From RAM1 sp041905405 (GTDB lineage: Bacteria > Pseudomonadota > Gammaproteobacteria > Burkholderiales > Burkholderiaceae_C): a DNA stretch of 64,000 nt. The translations under genes and the position numbers were made by a program. This document shows, piece after piece, positions 32,655 to 41,703 of the stretch. Position 1 is the first letter of the stretch. Each line of letters starts with the position of its first letter. The notes under the pieces are model-generated. The model made no database searches and had not been told where the DNA came from. It saw nothing but the letters and a program-made list of their open reading frames with translations. Where the stretch lies: assembly GCA_041905405.1 (NCBI GenBank), contig JAYRLC010000012.1, positions 22,301 through 86,300 on the forward strand, written 5' to 3'.

Positions 32655-33896
32655 CTACAGCAGCCGCTGCGGCGCGTAGGGCGCCGGGTCCACCACCGGC
32701 GGTTCGCCGCTGATCATCTCGGCCAGTAGCCGCCCGCTGACCGGCCCCAGCGTAAATCCCTGGTGCCCATGACCAAAGTTGAACCACAGGCCGGGGCGCC
32801 CCGGCGCGGCGCCGATCACGGGCTTCATGTCGGGCGTACAGGGCCGGGCGCCGCGCCAGGGCTCGGACTCCACCGGCTGCGGCAGGTCCAGCAGCTCGCG
32901 CGCCGACTGTTCGGCGCGCGCGAGCTGCCAGGGCGTGGACGGCGCGTCGCGGTGCGTCAGCTCGGCGCCGGTGGTGATGCGCACGCCGCGCTTCATGGGC
33001 GCGATGACCAGGCCCCGGTCGGCGTCCAGCAGCGCCAGCCGCGGGGCTGCGCCGCCGGTGTAGTGCCGGTGGTAGCCGCGCTTGACGAACAGCGGCATCC
33101 GCAGGCCCAGCGGCGCCAGCAGCGTATCGGCCCACGGGCCGAGCGCGATGACGGCATGGGCCGCTTCGTGCGGGCCTTCGTCTGTCTGCACCGACCAGCC
33201 GGCGCCGCGCGGCTGCAGCGTGCGGGCATCGCCGCGCACCACACGGCCGCCCACCTGCACCAGATGCGTGGCGTAGCGGGCCACCAGCTCGCCGGGGTCG
33301 CTGACGCTCCAGGGGTCCGTCCAGTGGATGGCGCCGGCCAGCTGCCGGCGCAGCGCGGGCTCGGCGGCGGCCAGTGCGTGGCCGTCCTGCGCTGCAAAGG
33401 CCACGCCGTACTCGCGCGCCCAGCGCTGCGCCGTGCCCAGCGCCGCGTCCAGGCTGGCGGGCGCGCGAAACACCGCGCGGTAGCCCTCGCGGCGCACCAG
33501 ATCGTCCGCGCCGGCCGCGTCGATCAGGCGCTGGTGTTCGACCGTGGCATGCGCCGTGAGCAGTGCATAGGCACGGGCGATGGCCGGGTAGTGCGCCGGG
33601 CCCGAATGCAGCCAGTAGCGCCACAGCCCGCCGGCCAGGGCGGGCAGGGCCGCCAGGTGATAGTTCACATCGGCGCCGCGCTTGAGCGCCGCGCGCAGCA
33701 GCGACGCCGCGTCACGCGGAAAGGCATAGGGCTCCACGGCTTCGCGCTGGATGATGCCGGCGTTGCCGTACGAAGTCTCCTGTCCCGGTTCGCGCCGGTC
33801 CACCAGCGTCACGCTGTGCCCGCGTAACGCCAGATGCAGCGCCGTGCAGGTGCCCACCATGCCGGCGCCCAGCACCAGGGCGGTGGTGCGCGTCAC
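32655..33896 (-). CDS. FAD-dependent D-amino acid dehydrogenase-like oxidoreductase
   Basis: A 413-residue DAO-fold flavoprotein resembling DadA. It starts with GTG, which overlaps the stop of the MBL gene by 4 bp. The dinucleotide motif is LVLGAGMVGTCTALHLALRG and the substrate/flavin segment SYGNAGIIQREAVEPYAFP is characteristic of DadA-type enzymes; the C-terminus has GLWFNFGHGHQGFTLGP. It would oxidise D-amino acids to oxo acids, passing electrons to the respiratory chain. Classical DadA is about 430 residues. The exact substrate is unknown. Confidence 0.88.
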   Translation of the reverse strand: MTRTTALVLGAGMVGTCTALHLALRGHSVTLVDRREPGQETSYGNAGIIQREAVEPYAFPRDAASLLRAALKRGADVNYHLAALPALAGGLWRYWLHSGPAHYPAIARAYALLTAHATVEHQRLIDAAGADDLVRREGYRAVFRAPASLDAALGTAQRWAREYGVAFAAQDGHALAAAEPALRRQLAGAIHWTDPWSVSDPGELVARYATHLVQVGGRVVRGDARTLQPRGAGWSVQTDEGPHEAAHAVIALGPWADTLLAPLGLRMPLFVKRGYHRHYTGGAAPRLALLDADRGLVIAPMKRGVRITTGAELTHRDAPSTPWQLARAEQSARELLDLPQPVESEPWRGARPCTPDMKPVIGAAPGRPGLWFNFGHGHQGFTLGPVSGRLLAEMISGEPPVVDPAPYAPQRLL

Positions 33897-34534
33897 GCCG
33901 CGCCGCCCACGTAGGGGTTGCTGCGCCGCTCGCGCCCGAACGTGCTCTCGGGCCCGTGGCCGGGGATGAACACCGTGTCGTCGCCCATGGGCCACAGGCG
34001 CTGGGCAATGCTGTCCAGCAACTGCTGGTGGTTGCCGCCGGGGAAATCCGTGCGGCCGATGCTGCCGGCAAACAGCACGTCGCCCACGAACGCGCGCTTG
34101 ATCTCGGGCGAATGGAACACCACATGCCCCGGCGTGTGGCCGGGGCAGTGGCGCACGTGCAGCACATGGCCCGCGAGCGACACCGTGTCGCCGTCATCGA
34201 GCCAGCGCGTGGGCGTGAAGGATTCAGCCGGCGGAAAGCCGAACATCGCGCCCTGCTGCGGCAGCCCGTCGATCCAGAACTGGTCGCCGGGGTGCGGGCC
34301 GATGATGGGCAGCTGCAGGCGCCGCGCCAGCTCGGCCGTGCCGCCCGCGTGGTCGATGTGGGCGTGGGTGAGCCATATCTGTTCGAGCGCAAGGCCCAGG
34401 CGGTCCACCTCGGCCAGCAGCGTGTCCAGATCGCCGCCGGGGTCGATCACGGCGGCCTGCTTGGTGGCGTCGTCCCAGACCAGGGAGCAGTTCTGCTGGA
34501 AGGGGGTGACGGGGATGGTGAGGTAGTGGAGCAT
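33893..34534 (-). CDS. MBL-fold metallo-hydrolase (glyoxalase II-like)
   Basis: A 213-residue metallo-beta-lactamase-fold hydrolase. The dinuclear metal motif is LTHAHIDHAGGTAELA, with further ligands in HCPGHTPGHVVFH, DVLFAGSIGRTDFPGG and FIPGHGPESTFGRE. It matches the YcbL/GloB-like group that acts on S-lactoylglutathione or related thioesters. The following 218 bp (34535-34752) have no recognisable gene and mark the drop in GC before the Gabija-like pair. Confidence 0.9.
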   Translation of the reverse strand: MLHYLTIPVTPFQQNCSLVWDDATKQAAVIDPGGDLDTLLAEVDRLGLALEQIWLTHAHIDHAGGTAELARRLQLPIIGPHPGDQFWIDGLPQQGAMFGFPPAESFTPTRWLDDGDTVSLAGHVLHVRHCPGHTPGHVVFHSPEIKRAFVGDVLFAGSIGRTDFPGGNHQQLLDSIAQRLWPMGDDTVFIPGHGPESTFGRERRSNPYVGGAA

Positions 34535-34752
34535 GCGGGGATTTTGGCAGTGGTTGTTGTGAGCAACGTGTCAGGTGGCTCGGCTAAGTGCGGGGTGGAT
34601 GTGACACCCAAACAATCGCGGTGAAAGTCACCAGCGGCGGCCGTACCCTTGGCGAGAGGGGGGCCAGCTGTGATATAGCTGTTGGTGCGCGTGGTGGCGT
34701 CCCGTAGGGAACGATCGAATCGACAATATCATGTGAGTCATGGAGGGGAAAA

Positions 34753-36348
34753 ATGGTCGACGCTGAGCCGAGAAAGGCACCGGAGCGATACATCAAGAAG
34801 ATCATTCTCTCGAATTTCAAGAAGTTCGAGAGGCTCGAACTCGAGTTCGAGCCGGACCTCAACGTGCTTTTGGGCGAGAACGAAGCAGGCAAGAGTACCT
34901 TGCTGCAGGCCATGGACCTTGCCATGAGCGGCAGCCGCAGCAAGGTTGAGACGCTAGGGGTTGAATCCCTCATGAATAAGGCTGCTGTAGAAAGGTTCTT
35001 TAGGGGTGAGAGGCGCCCGGCAGACCTTCCGCAGCTCTTCGTCGAGATCTACCTGTCGGACCTAAAAGAGTGGGAGGCCCACGGACGAACCAACTCGCTT
35101 AACGAGGACGCATTCGGCCTGAGGTTATGGTGCGGGCCCAGCGAGGCCTACCCCGACGACATTACGCAAGTTTTGAGCGAGCCCGGCGACAACGTTCCAT
35201 TTGAGTTTTACGCAATCAAATTTCAGACCTTCGGCGACCAACCATATGGCGGCCTACGGAGGTACATTGACCAGCTATTGATTGATAGCGCTTTGATCAA
35301 CACTGAGTTTGCCCACCGTGAATACACGCGGAAGCTCTATCAAGCAAACTCTACACCGAGCGAGCGCGGCAGACACCAGAACAAGTACAGGACAGCCAAG
35401 AGGGATTTCTGGGACACACATCTGGACGATATCAATTCACGCGTTGACGTGAAGTTCTGGCTCCGAAGCTCAAGTAAGGCAAGCCTTGAAAACGACCTGC
35501 TCATAGTCTCTGACGGAATCCCAGTCGAGAGCAAAGGGCGCGGACAGCAAAGCCTGATTAAAACAACATTCGCCTTGCAACGCGGGCGCGGAAAGCACGG
35601 CATAGATGTCTTGATGCTGGAAGAGCCGGAAAACCACTTAAGTCACGGGCACATGCGAAAGCTTGTCGACGACATTGCAGGTAGTGGGGAGAAGCAGGTT
35701 TTCGTTGCCACCCACAGCAGCCTAATCTGCTCGCGGCTTGGATTGCGTAAAGCGATTCTGTTGGACCAGGACGGCAAGGCCAGCGCGAGGCTCTCGAAGC
35801 TCAGTCCAACCACCGCGGCCTTCTTTGCCAAAGCGCCTCACCATCACTTGCTCGAATACGCGATGTCCCGTCGAGTTATCTTGGTGGAAGGCGACGCCGA
35901 ATACATGCTCATCGAAGGCTTCTATCGGAATTGCGCTGGCTCCACTATGGAGCAAGACCATGTTCACGTGATCGCGGTTGGGGGGACCAGCTTCAAACGC
36001 TATTTGGAAGTAGCGCGCATCTTGGGGATTCGAACAGCTGTGGTGCGCGACAACGACGGAAACCATCAGCGAAACTGCGTCGAGAACTATCGGGAGGACC
36101 TTTGCGATAACGCTAAAGTCTTCGCCGATACCGATCCGAAGCGAAGGACCTTCGAGATCTGTATTTACGAGGACAACTCGGACCTCTGTGATCAGCTCTT
36201 TGGCCCGAAGCTGCGAACAAAGACGGTTCTTGAATACATGCTGGACAACAAGGCCGAGGTGGCACTCGCACTTGCAGATAAGGCTTCGCAGCTTAGACCC
36301 CCGCAATATATTCGGGAAGCGATCGAGTGGACAAGAAAGTCATACTAG
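34753..36348 (+). CDS. gajA: OLD-family ATPase-TOPRIM nuclease, GajA-like
   Basis: A 531-residue anti-phage nuclease. The ABC-type ATPase part has Walker A GENEAGKST (41-49), Walker B IDVLMLEEPENH (284-295) and the switch histidine in VATHSS (His321). The C-terminal TOPRIM domain has ILVEGDAEYM (Glu379) and VVRDNDGN (Asp433, Asp435), the metal ligands. A strong ribosome site (GGAGGGGAAAA) precedes the ATG. The helicase partner overlaps its end by 22 bp, the layout of Gabija. In Gabija, GajA is a sequence-specific DNA nickase held back by nucleotides and released when phage drains them. GC is clearly lower than in the flanks, suggesting transfer. Confidence 0.88.
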   Translation: MVDAEPRKAPERYIKKIILSNFKKFERLELEFEPDLNVLLGENEAGKSTLLQAMDLAMSGSRSKVETLGVESLMNKAAVERFFRGERRPADLPQLFVEIYLSDLKEWEAHGRTNSLNEDAFGLRLWCGPSEAYPDDITQVLSEPGDNVPFEFYAIKFQTFGDQPYGGLRRYIDQLLIDSALINTEFAHREYTRKLYQANSTPSERGRHQNKYRTAKRDFWDTHLDDINSRVDVKFWLRSSSKASLENDLLIVSDGIPVESKGRGQQSLIKTTFALQRGRGKHGIDVLMLEEPENHLSHGHMRKLVDDIAGSGEKQVFVATHSSLICSRLGLRKAILLDQDGKASARLSKLSPTTAAFFAKAPHHHLLEYAMSRRVILVEGDAEYMLIEGFYRNCAGSTMEQDHVHVIAVGGTSFKRYLEVARILGIRTAVVRDNDGNHQRNCVENYREDLCDNAKVFADTDPKRRTFEICIYEDNSDLCDQLFGPKLRTKTVLEYMLDNKAEVALALADKASQLRPPQYIREAIEWTRKSY

Positions 36349-37355
36349 CCGTTGCCGGCGCCGGCAAGACCACGGAAATTGTCGGGCGCATTGACGAGAA
36401 GCGACGCTTCCTGATCGTCACCTACACCCAGGAGAATCTTCTCAATCTGCGCAGAAAGATTGAGGCGAAGTATGGGCGGGTACCGCCGAATGTGTGCGCT
36501 ATGACGTATTTCACCTTTTTGCACTCGTTCTGTCTGCGGCCGCTGGCGGGTTTAAAGCGAAGGTCGCGCGGCATCAATTTTAAAGATTCGCCGCCGCAAG
36601 GTAGGTTCACCGACCGCGAGTCGGGTTACTACGTGGACGGATCGCATCGAATCTATGTCAGCCGAGTGGCCAAAGCAGTGATGAAGCACTACCCTGAGGG
36701 TGTACTCAAGCGTGTTGAGCGTTTCTTCGACGTCGTGTGCGTAGACGAGGTACAAGACTTCGCGAGCCACGACTTCAACATGCTGCTGCACCTAGCCCGC
36801 GCGAAAGTGGAGTTGCTGCTGACAGGAGATTACCGACAGCACACCTACGACACCAGCCGGGATGGGTCTACGCGCAAAGGGTTGCACAAGGACTACTCAA
36901 AATATGTCAGCGAATTTCGGAAGGCCGGCTTTGTTGTCGATACCGAATCGCTGGCGCGGAGCCGCCGTTGTAGTCCGGCCGTTTGCGAGTTCATCTCGGA
37001 GAAACTCGGCATTCCCATCCAGACGCATTCCAATCGACTTGCACGCATCGTCACCGTTGAGAGCCAAGAAGAGGCCGACAGGCTACGCGCGCGGTCGGAT
37101 GTGGTGAAGCTGTTCTACAGCATGCATCGCCAGTATGGCTGTGCTTCTCAGAACTGGGGTGCGTCCAAGGGAGAGGATCATCACGACGAAATCTGTGTAG
37201 TTCTCAATGCGTCTACGCTGACGAAGTTCCGGAAAAACGCCCTCGCGGAACTCGCTCCGCAGACGCTAAATAGACTCTACGTAGCCCTATCGCGCTCGCG
37301 AGGCGATGTCCACTTAGTGCCCCACACACTAATAAAACCGTTGCTGACTGACTGA
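36327..37355 (+). CDS. gajB: Minimal UvrD-like helicase, GajB-like
   Basis: A 342-residue superfamily 1A helicase starting with GTG inside the nuclease gene. All core motifs are seen: Walker A AGAGKTT (10-16), motif II VCVDEVQDF (138-145), motif III LLTGDYRQ, motif V GASKGEDHHDEICVVL (278-293) and motif VI NRLYVALSRSRGD (315-327). The family GajB is about 490 residues, so accessory subdomains 1B/2B are largely missing. The overlap and shared base composition show it acts with the nuclease. It may sense or unwind DNA ends and consume ATP during infection; this is inferred from Gabija. Confidence 0.82.
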   Translation: MDKKVILAVAGAGKTTEIVGRIDEKRRFLIVTYTQENLLNLRRKIEAKYGRVPPNVCAMTYFTFLHSFCLRPLAGLKRRSRGINFKDSPPQGRFTDRESGYYVDGSHRIYVSRVAKAVMKHYPEGVLKRVERFFDVVCVDEVQDFASHDFNMLLHLARAKVELLLTGDYRQHTYDTSRDGSTRKGLHKDYSKYVSEFRKAGFVVDTESLARSRRCSPAVCEFISEKLGIPIQTHSNRLARIVTVESQEEADRLRARSDVVKLFYSMHRQYGCASQNWGASKGEDHHDEICVVLNASTLTKFRKNALAELAPQTLNRLYVALSRSRGDVHLVPHTLIKPLLTD

Positions 37356-37425
37356 GCGCCCGAGCCTTCGCAGCCGCAGGCAGACTGGCGGGGTGGGAAT
37401 GGAGGTCGCTTCCGCCCCACCCGCC

Positions 37426-38373
37426 TCAATGCACCGTACAAACCATACAAGGATCAAACGACCGCACGATGTGCTGCACCGCCACGCTGCCGCCCTGCGC
37501 CCCGTCGCGGTCCGCGTCCACCGGCGCGCCGACCAGGGCGGCTTCCAGCGCGCCGGGCGTGCCCTGGCGGTCGCGGGGTGAGAAGTTCCAGCTCGTGGGC
37601 GCGATGATCTGGTAGTTGGCGATGCGCCCGTTTTCGATGCGCACCCAGTGGCCCAGCGATCCGCGCGCGGCCTCGCTCAGGCCCGCGCCCTGCGCGTCGC
37701 GCGGCGCCGGGGCCGGCGCCGCATGGAACGGCGCGCGCGGTTCGATGGCCTGCAGCCAGCGTTCCATCAGCATCAGGATGCGCGCTATCTCCAGCAGTCG
37801 CGCCACCACGCGCGTGTACACGTTGCCGCCGCCGCTGTCTTTCAACAGGTCGCGCACCAGCGCATGGCCGTCCACCGCCTGGCGCGCCAGCGCGCCCACT
37901 TCCACCACGCGCCCGTCCAGGCGCGGCGCCTTGTTCCAGGTGTAGGCGCCGGGCTTGTCGGCGTCCACCAGCGTGCGGCCTTCGCGCGGGTGCAGCGGGC
38001 CGTCCGCGTCGGCCAGCCACGCATGGACGCTGTCTTCGGTGATGCCGTCCGGCCGCAGCGCCTCGCCCTGCGCCGCCTGCTGGTCGTACACCCCGCGCGC
38101 AAACGCATGCGCATCGTTGCCGCTGCCCTGTGCGTCCTGCAGGTAGGCGCCGTGGCTCAGGTACAGGCCCGGCCCGCGGCCCAAGTCCTGCAGCGCCAGG
38201 TCCTGCGCTATGTCCAGCCACAGCCGCAGGTCGCTCGCGGCCGCGCTGCCGCCGCCCTGGCCCCAGCGAGCCAGCGCGGCCTGGCTGTCCAGCGCGTCCA
38301 CCAGCCCGGCCGCGTCGGCCAGCGCGCGCGCCGCCGCGACCCATCGCGACACCGAGCAGATGCCGCAGATGCG
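37426..38373 (-). pseudogene. hoxC: Remnant of regulatory NiFe hydrogenase large subunit (HoxC/HupV type)
   Basis: The frame contains both NiFe-binding signatures: RICGICSVS at its upstream end and SFDPCMVCTVH at the very C-terminus. Ending exactly at that His, without a cleavable tail, is typical of hydrogen-sensing regulatory hydrogenases. About 60-70 N-terminal residues are lost, and the expected stretch of roughly 90 residues after the first motif also seems deleted (ALADAAG runs directly into LVDALDSQAALARW). No small subunit gene, maturation genes or usable start are nearby, so it should be non-functional. Confidence 0.8.
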
Positions 38374-38381
38374 CGGCGCCG

Positions 38382-38483
38382 CGCCTGGACATCCACATGG
38401 CGCGCGACGACGCGGCGGGCGTGGTGCGGGTGCGCTTCGAGGACAACGGCGCCGGCATCGCGCCCGAACACCTGGGCCGCCTG
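38382..38483 (+). pseudogene. Fragment of histidine kinase ATPase domain (HoxJ/HupT type)
   Basis: About 34 codons reading RLDIHMARDD...VVRVRFEDNGAGIAPEHLGRL, the N/G1-box part of a kinase HATPase domain, on the strand opposite to and directly abutting the hydrogenase remnant. No start, H-box or rest of the domain is present, and the frame turns to unrelated sequence after HLGRL. In intact loci the kinase HoxJ/HupT lies near the sensor hydrogenase, so both pieces probably come from one deleted hydrogen-sensing locus. Confidence 0.65.
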
Positions 38484-38545
38484 GCGGCGCCAACCGCGAC
38501 AGCGGCGCGTGCGTTACGCTGGCACTACCGCTGGCTGAGTCCCGC

Positions 38546-39907
38546 CTAGAACCAGGTCCGCACGGCATCGACGACGATGCCGTCGTCGTCGATCACATAC
38601 AGCACCTGCCACTTGTCGAAGGTCGTGCAAGGGTGCGAGACGCCCAGGCTCACCAGGTCGCCGACTTCGACGCCGTGTCCGGGCGCCAGCGTGAGGTTGG
38701 TGTGCTGGTCGCTCACCATGCTGATTTTTGCGTCCGCGGGCAAGCGGCCCCATTGGCCGGTTGCCGCACGGTGCCAGCGCACAGGCACGGGGTTGCCGGC
38801 GTCCTGGCCATAGTCGCGCCTTCCGGCGCACAGGATGATGGTCTGGGCGTCGGGCGCCGAGATGACCTGGCCCCAGACCTCCAGGGCCGGCTGGAGCCTG
38901 CGGCCTGGGCGACCCGTGCCCTGTTCGGCGTTTGCGTCGGCCGGCTCCAGGCCAAGCCGCTGCTCGACCTCGCCCTGCAGCGAGCGGTACAGCTGGTTGT
39001 CATGCGTCAGGTAGCACCCGCTGCGCACCACGATGCGACTGGGCCGGGACAGCCTGACGGCCGCGAACTCTTCCAGCACCAGGTCATAAAACGCCGAGCC
39101 GCCAGCGCTGAGGATCACGTGCCCGCTGTCAAAGTAGCCCCCGCGATCCACTTCGCGCACCACCCCGGCCATGTGGCGCAGAAAGGCGCGTGCATTGGTT
39201 TCGCGATCAGCCGGCCCGCCGTACTGGTTCAGCCCTTCAAAGCCGGCGACACCCACCAGTGTCAGCGCACCCGCCGTCTGGCGGACGGCGGCGCAGACGC
39301 GCAGCGCGTCGTCCAGGGTGCGCACACCGCAGCGGCCATTGGGGTAGCCTACTTCCAGCAGCACCTGCAGCGGCCGTTGCGCGCCATGCTGCTGTGCTGC
39401 CGTGCGCAGCCGCTTCACGCCTTCGACCGAGTCGACATAGAGGTAGAAGTCAAACGCCGGGTCGGCGTTGAGTTGCGCCACGTACCAGGCCAGCTCCTGC
39501 TGGCCCACGGCTTCGTTGGCCAGCAGGATGCGTCGCCACCCTGCGGCGCGCGCCACGCGCACCTGGTGGAAAGTCGCCAGGGTCAACGCCCAGCAGCCGC
39601 CGTCGGCCTGCAGCGCAAACAGCTCCGGGCTCATGCTGGTTTTGCCGTGGGGTGCCAGGTAGCCGTTGCGCTCACGCATCAGGCTGTGGAACCAGGCGCC
39701 GTTGCTGCGCAGCGCGCTGCGCCGCAGCGTGGCCACGGGAAACGGCAGGTCCTGGGCCGGCACCGAGGCAGCCCTTGCCGCCACCTCTTCGCGCCGCAGG
39801 CCGTCAAAAGCCTGGGGCACGCCTTTCATCAACGCGGACAACGTCCACGAAAGACCCGTCGCGCTGGGATCCAGCGGCGGGTCGTCGAACGTCAGGGGTT
39901 GGTTCAT
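38546..39907 (-). CDS. D-threonine aldolase/D-serine dehydratase-like PLP enzyme
   Basis: A 453-residue fold-type III (alanine racemase-like) PLP enzyme. The PLP lysine is in LAPHGKTSMSPELF (Lys89), and the C-terminal metal-site region is MVSDQHTNLTLAPGHGVEVGDLVSLGVSHPCTTFDKW, with His and Cys ligands typical of D-threonine aldolase and D-serine dehydratase. It would split or deaminate a D-3-hydroxy amino acid; the fold also covers amino acid deaminases of unknown substrate. Its ATG overlaps the Bug gene stop by 4 bp, so it is the last gene of the operon that starts with the DJ-1 gene. Confidence 0.85.
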   Translation of the reverse strand: MNQPLTFDDPPLDPSATGLSWTLSALMKGVPQAFDGLRREEVAARAASVPAQDLPFPVATLRRSALRSNGAWFHSLMRERNGYLAPHGKTSMSPELFALQADGGCWALTLATFHQVRVARAAGWRRILLANEAVGQQELAWYVAQLNADPAFDFYLYVDSVEGVKRLRTAAQQHGAQRPLQVLLEVGYPNGRCGVRTLDDALRVCAAVRQTAGALTLVGVAGFEGLNQYGGPADRETNARAFLRHMAGVVREVDRGGYFDSGHVILSAGGSAFYDLVLEEFAAVRLSRPSRIVVRSGCYLTHDNQLYRSLQGEVEQRLGLEPADANAEQGTGRPGRRLQPALEVWGQVISAPDAQTIILCAGRRDYGQDAGNPVPVRWHRAATGQWGRLPADAKISMVSDQHTNLTLAPGHGVEVGDLVSLGVSHPCTTFDKWQVLYVIDDDGIVVDAVRTWF

Positions 39908-40917
39908 TCCAGCACGATACCTGCCTTCTTGACCACATCGTCCCAGCGCGCCTCTTCGGCGGCGATGATGGCGCCAGCCTGCGCCGACGTCGCGGGCGGG
40001 TACACCTGCACGCCGCCGATGGATTTGACCTTGGGGTAGAAGTTGCTGCCGGCAAGGACCTTGTTGGCGGCGGCGTTCAGTTTGGCCACGACATCGGCCG
40101 GTGTCTGTTTGGGCGCCACCAGCACGAAGCTGGCGCGGGCGTTGAAGCCCGGCAGGCCTGCCTCGGTAAACGTCGGCAGCTCGGGAAAGTCGCCGTCGCG
40201 CCTGTCCGCGGCCACGGCGAAGCTCTTGACCTTGCCGGCGCGCGCAAACTCCATGCCTCCGGTCGGCAGGAACGCGTAGCTGATGCGGTCGGACATCAGT
40301 TCGGGCAGCACCTGGTTGGCGCCCTTGTAGGGAACGTGCAGCGTCTTGACCCCGATCTGGATGTTGAACATTTCCCCGATCACATGAGGCGGCGAGGCGA
40401 CGCCGCCCGATGCGAACGTGTATTTGGCGGGATTGGCCTTGAGCAGCGCGATAAACTCCTGCAGGTTGCGGGCGGGCACGTTGGGCGATGTGAACAGGAC
40501 AAAGCCAAAGCTCAGCACATTGGCGACCGGCGCGAAATCGCGGATGCCGGTGTAGGGCAGTTTCGACTGGATGGACGGCGGCACGATTGCCGGAAGGTTG
40601 GCAAAGAACAGCGTGTGGCCGTCGGCCGGCGCGCGCGCCACCATGGCGCCGGCGATCGACTGCGCCGCGCCCGGCCGGTTGTCAACGATCACCGGTGTTT
40701 TGAGTTCCGTCGACAGGTCGTCCGCGAACGCGCGTGCAGCCTGGTCCGTGACGCTGCCGGGCGCAAAAGGCACAACGATGGTCACGGCCCTGGCGGGAAA
40801 CTGCTGTGCCAGCGCGCTACCGGCACCCGCCAGCGCAAGGAGCGCCACGGCGCAGGCGCTGCGGCGCGATACCGTGCGGGTCGCGGACGGACGGGGAGTG
40901 CGGGTGATGGGTGTCAT
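39904..40917 (-). CDS. Bug-family periplasmic substrate-binding protein
   Basis: A 337-residue exported protein with a signal peptide ending ALAGAGSALAQ. Family segments are VTIVVPFAPGSVTDQAARAF, VIVDNRPGAAQSIAGAMVAR and HVPYKGANQVLPELMSDRI. Bug proteins bind carboxylates or amino acids for tripartite tricarboxylate transporters or sensing. Many Burkholderiales Bug genes lie alone among enzyme genes, as here; no TctA/TctB membrane genes are in the window. The ligand is probably the substrate of the neighbouring D-amino-acid-type enzymes. Confidence 0.88.
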   Translation of the reverse strand: MTPITRTPRPSATRTVSRRSACAVALLALAGAGSALAQQFPARAVTIVVPFAPGSVTDQAARAFADDLSTELKTPVIVDNRPGAAQSIAGAMVARAPADGHTLFFANLPAIVPPSIQSKLPYTGIRDFAPVANVLSFGFVLFTSPNVPARNLQEFIALLKANPAKYTFASGGVASPPHVIGEMFNIQIGVKTLHVPYKGANQVLPELMSDRISYAFLPTGGMEFARAGKVKSFAVAADRRDGDFPELPTFTEAGLPGFNARASFVLVAPKQTPADVVAKLNAAANKVLAGSNFYPKVKSIGGVQVYPPATSAQAGAIIAAEEARWDDVVKKAGIVLE

Positions 40918-40956
40918 GGGGCTTCCTTGTGAAGGGTCGGTCGGGTCGGGGAGGGG

Positions 40957-41655
40957 TCAGTGCTGTGCGGCAAGGCGCCGGGCGGCTCGCGCGACGGCCG
41001 GGTCGGCCGACTCGCGCATCAGCGTCTGCAGCGGGGCGCGGGCGCGCGCAACGCGCTCAGGGCCGGCCTTGTCGGGCGAGCCGCTGTCCAGCGGAGGCTG
41101 GGGGTTGTATTCCAGGCCCAGCTGGATCATGCGGGCAGCTTCCTCGCCCGCGAGCTCCGCCGCCAGCGTGAACGCAAAGTCGATGCCTGACGTGACGCCG
41201 CCGCCGGACAGGCGGTTGCGGTCGTGCACCACGCGCGCGTCGACCGGCTGCGCGCCGAACTGCGGCAGGTAGTGGCGCCACATCCAGTGGCAGGTGGACT
41301 GGTAGCCCTGCAGCAGCCCGGCCGCGCCGAGCAGCAGCGACCCGTTGCAGACCGACGTGACGTAGCGCGCCCCCTGTCCCTGCGCGCGCAGGAAGTCGAG
41401 GGTCTGCGCGTCGTCCAGCTGCTCGATGACGCCGAAGCCGCCCGGCGCGCACAGCACGTCGAACTGCGGGCAGTTCTCGAACGTGATGGTCGGGTTCAGC
41501 GAGAAGCCCACGTCGGTAACCAGTGGCTCCATCGTTTTCCAGGCCAGGTGCACCTTTGCGCCGGGCACGCGGCTGAGAACCTGCGCCGGACCGGTGAGGT
41601 CCAGCTGCGTGACTTTCGGAAAGACCAGGAATCCGATGTGGATGGGGTTTGTCAT
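40957..41655 (-). CDS. DJ-1/PfpI-family protein, isonitrile hydratase-like
   Basis: A 232-residue cytosolic DJ-1 superfamily protein. It resembles Pseudomonas isonitrile hydratase InhA along its whole length: IGFLVFPKVTQLDLTGPAQV, RYVTSVCNGSLLLGAAGLLQ and SGGGVTSGIDFAFTLAAELA. The nucleophile is Cys103 and the paired acid Asp19; the Thr that follows Cys in InhA is Asn104 here, which may alter activity. InhA turns isonitriles into N-substituted formamides. It is the first gene of an operon facing away from the GlxA regulator, with an operator between them. Confidence 0.82.
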   Translation of the reverse strand: MTNPIHIGFLVFPKVTQLDLTGPAQVLSRVPGAKVHLAWKTMEPLVTDVGFSLNPTITFENCPQFDVLCAPGGFGVIEQLDDAQTLDFLRAQGQGARYVTSVCNGSLLLGAAGLLQGYQSTCHWMWRHYLPQFGAQPVDARVVHDRNRLSGGGVTSGIDFAFTLAAELAGEEAARMIQLGLEYNPQPPLDSGSPDKAGPERVARARAPLQTLMRESADPAVARAARRLAAQH

Positions 41656-41703
41656 GGGGATGCGGAAAGTTCAGGGCGATGGTGCATTGTTTGCGCCACA
41701 GCG

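Noticed and set aside
37387..37421. Terminator-like inverted repeat (GGCGGGGTGGG / CCCCACCCGCC) after the helicase gene
   Set aside because: The arms do not pair cleanly and there is no T-run, so it is not called a terminator.
38484..38545. Continuation of the kinase fragment to the stop near 38,549
   Set aside because: After HLGRL the residues no longer follow the HATPase pattern, so the remnant is ended at 38,483.
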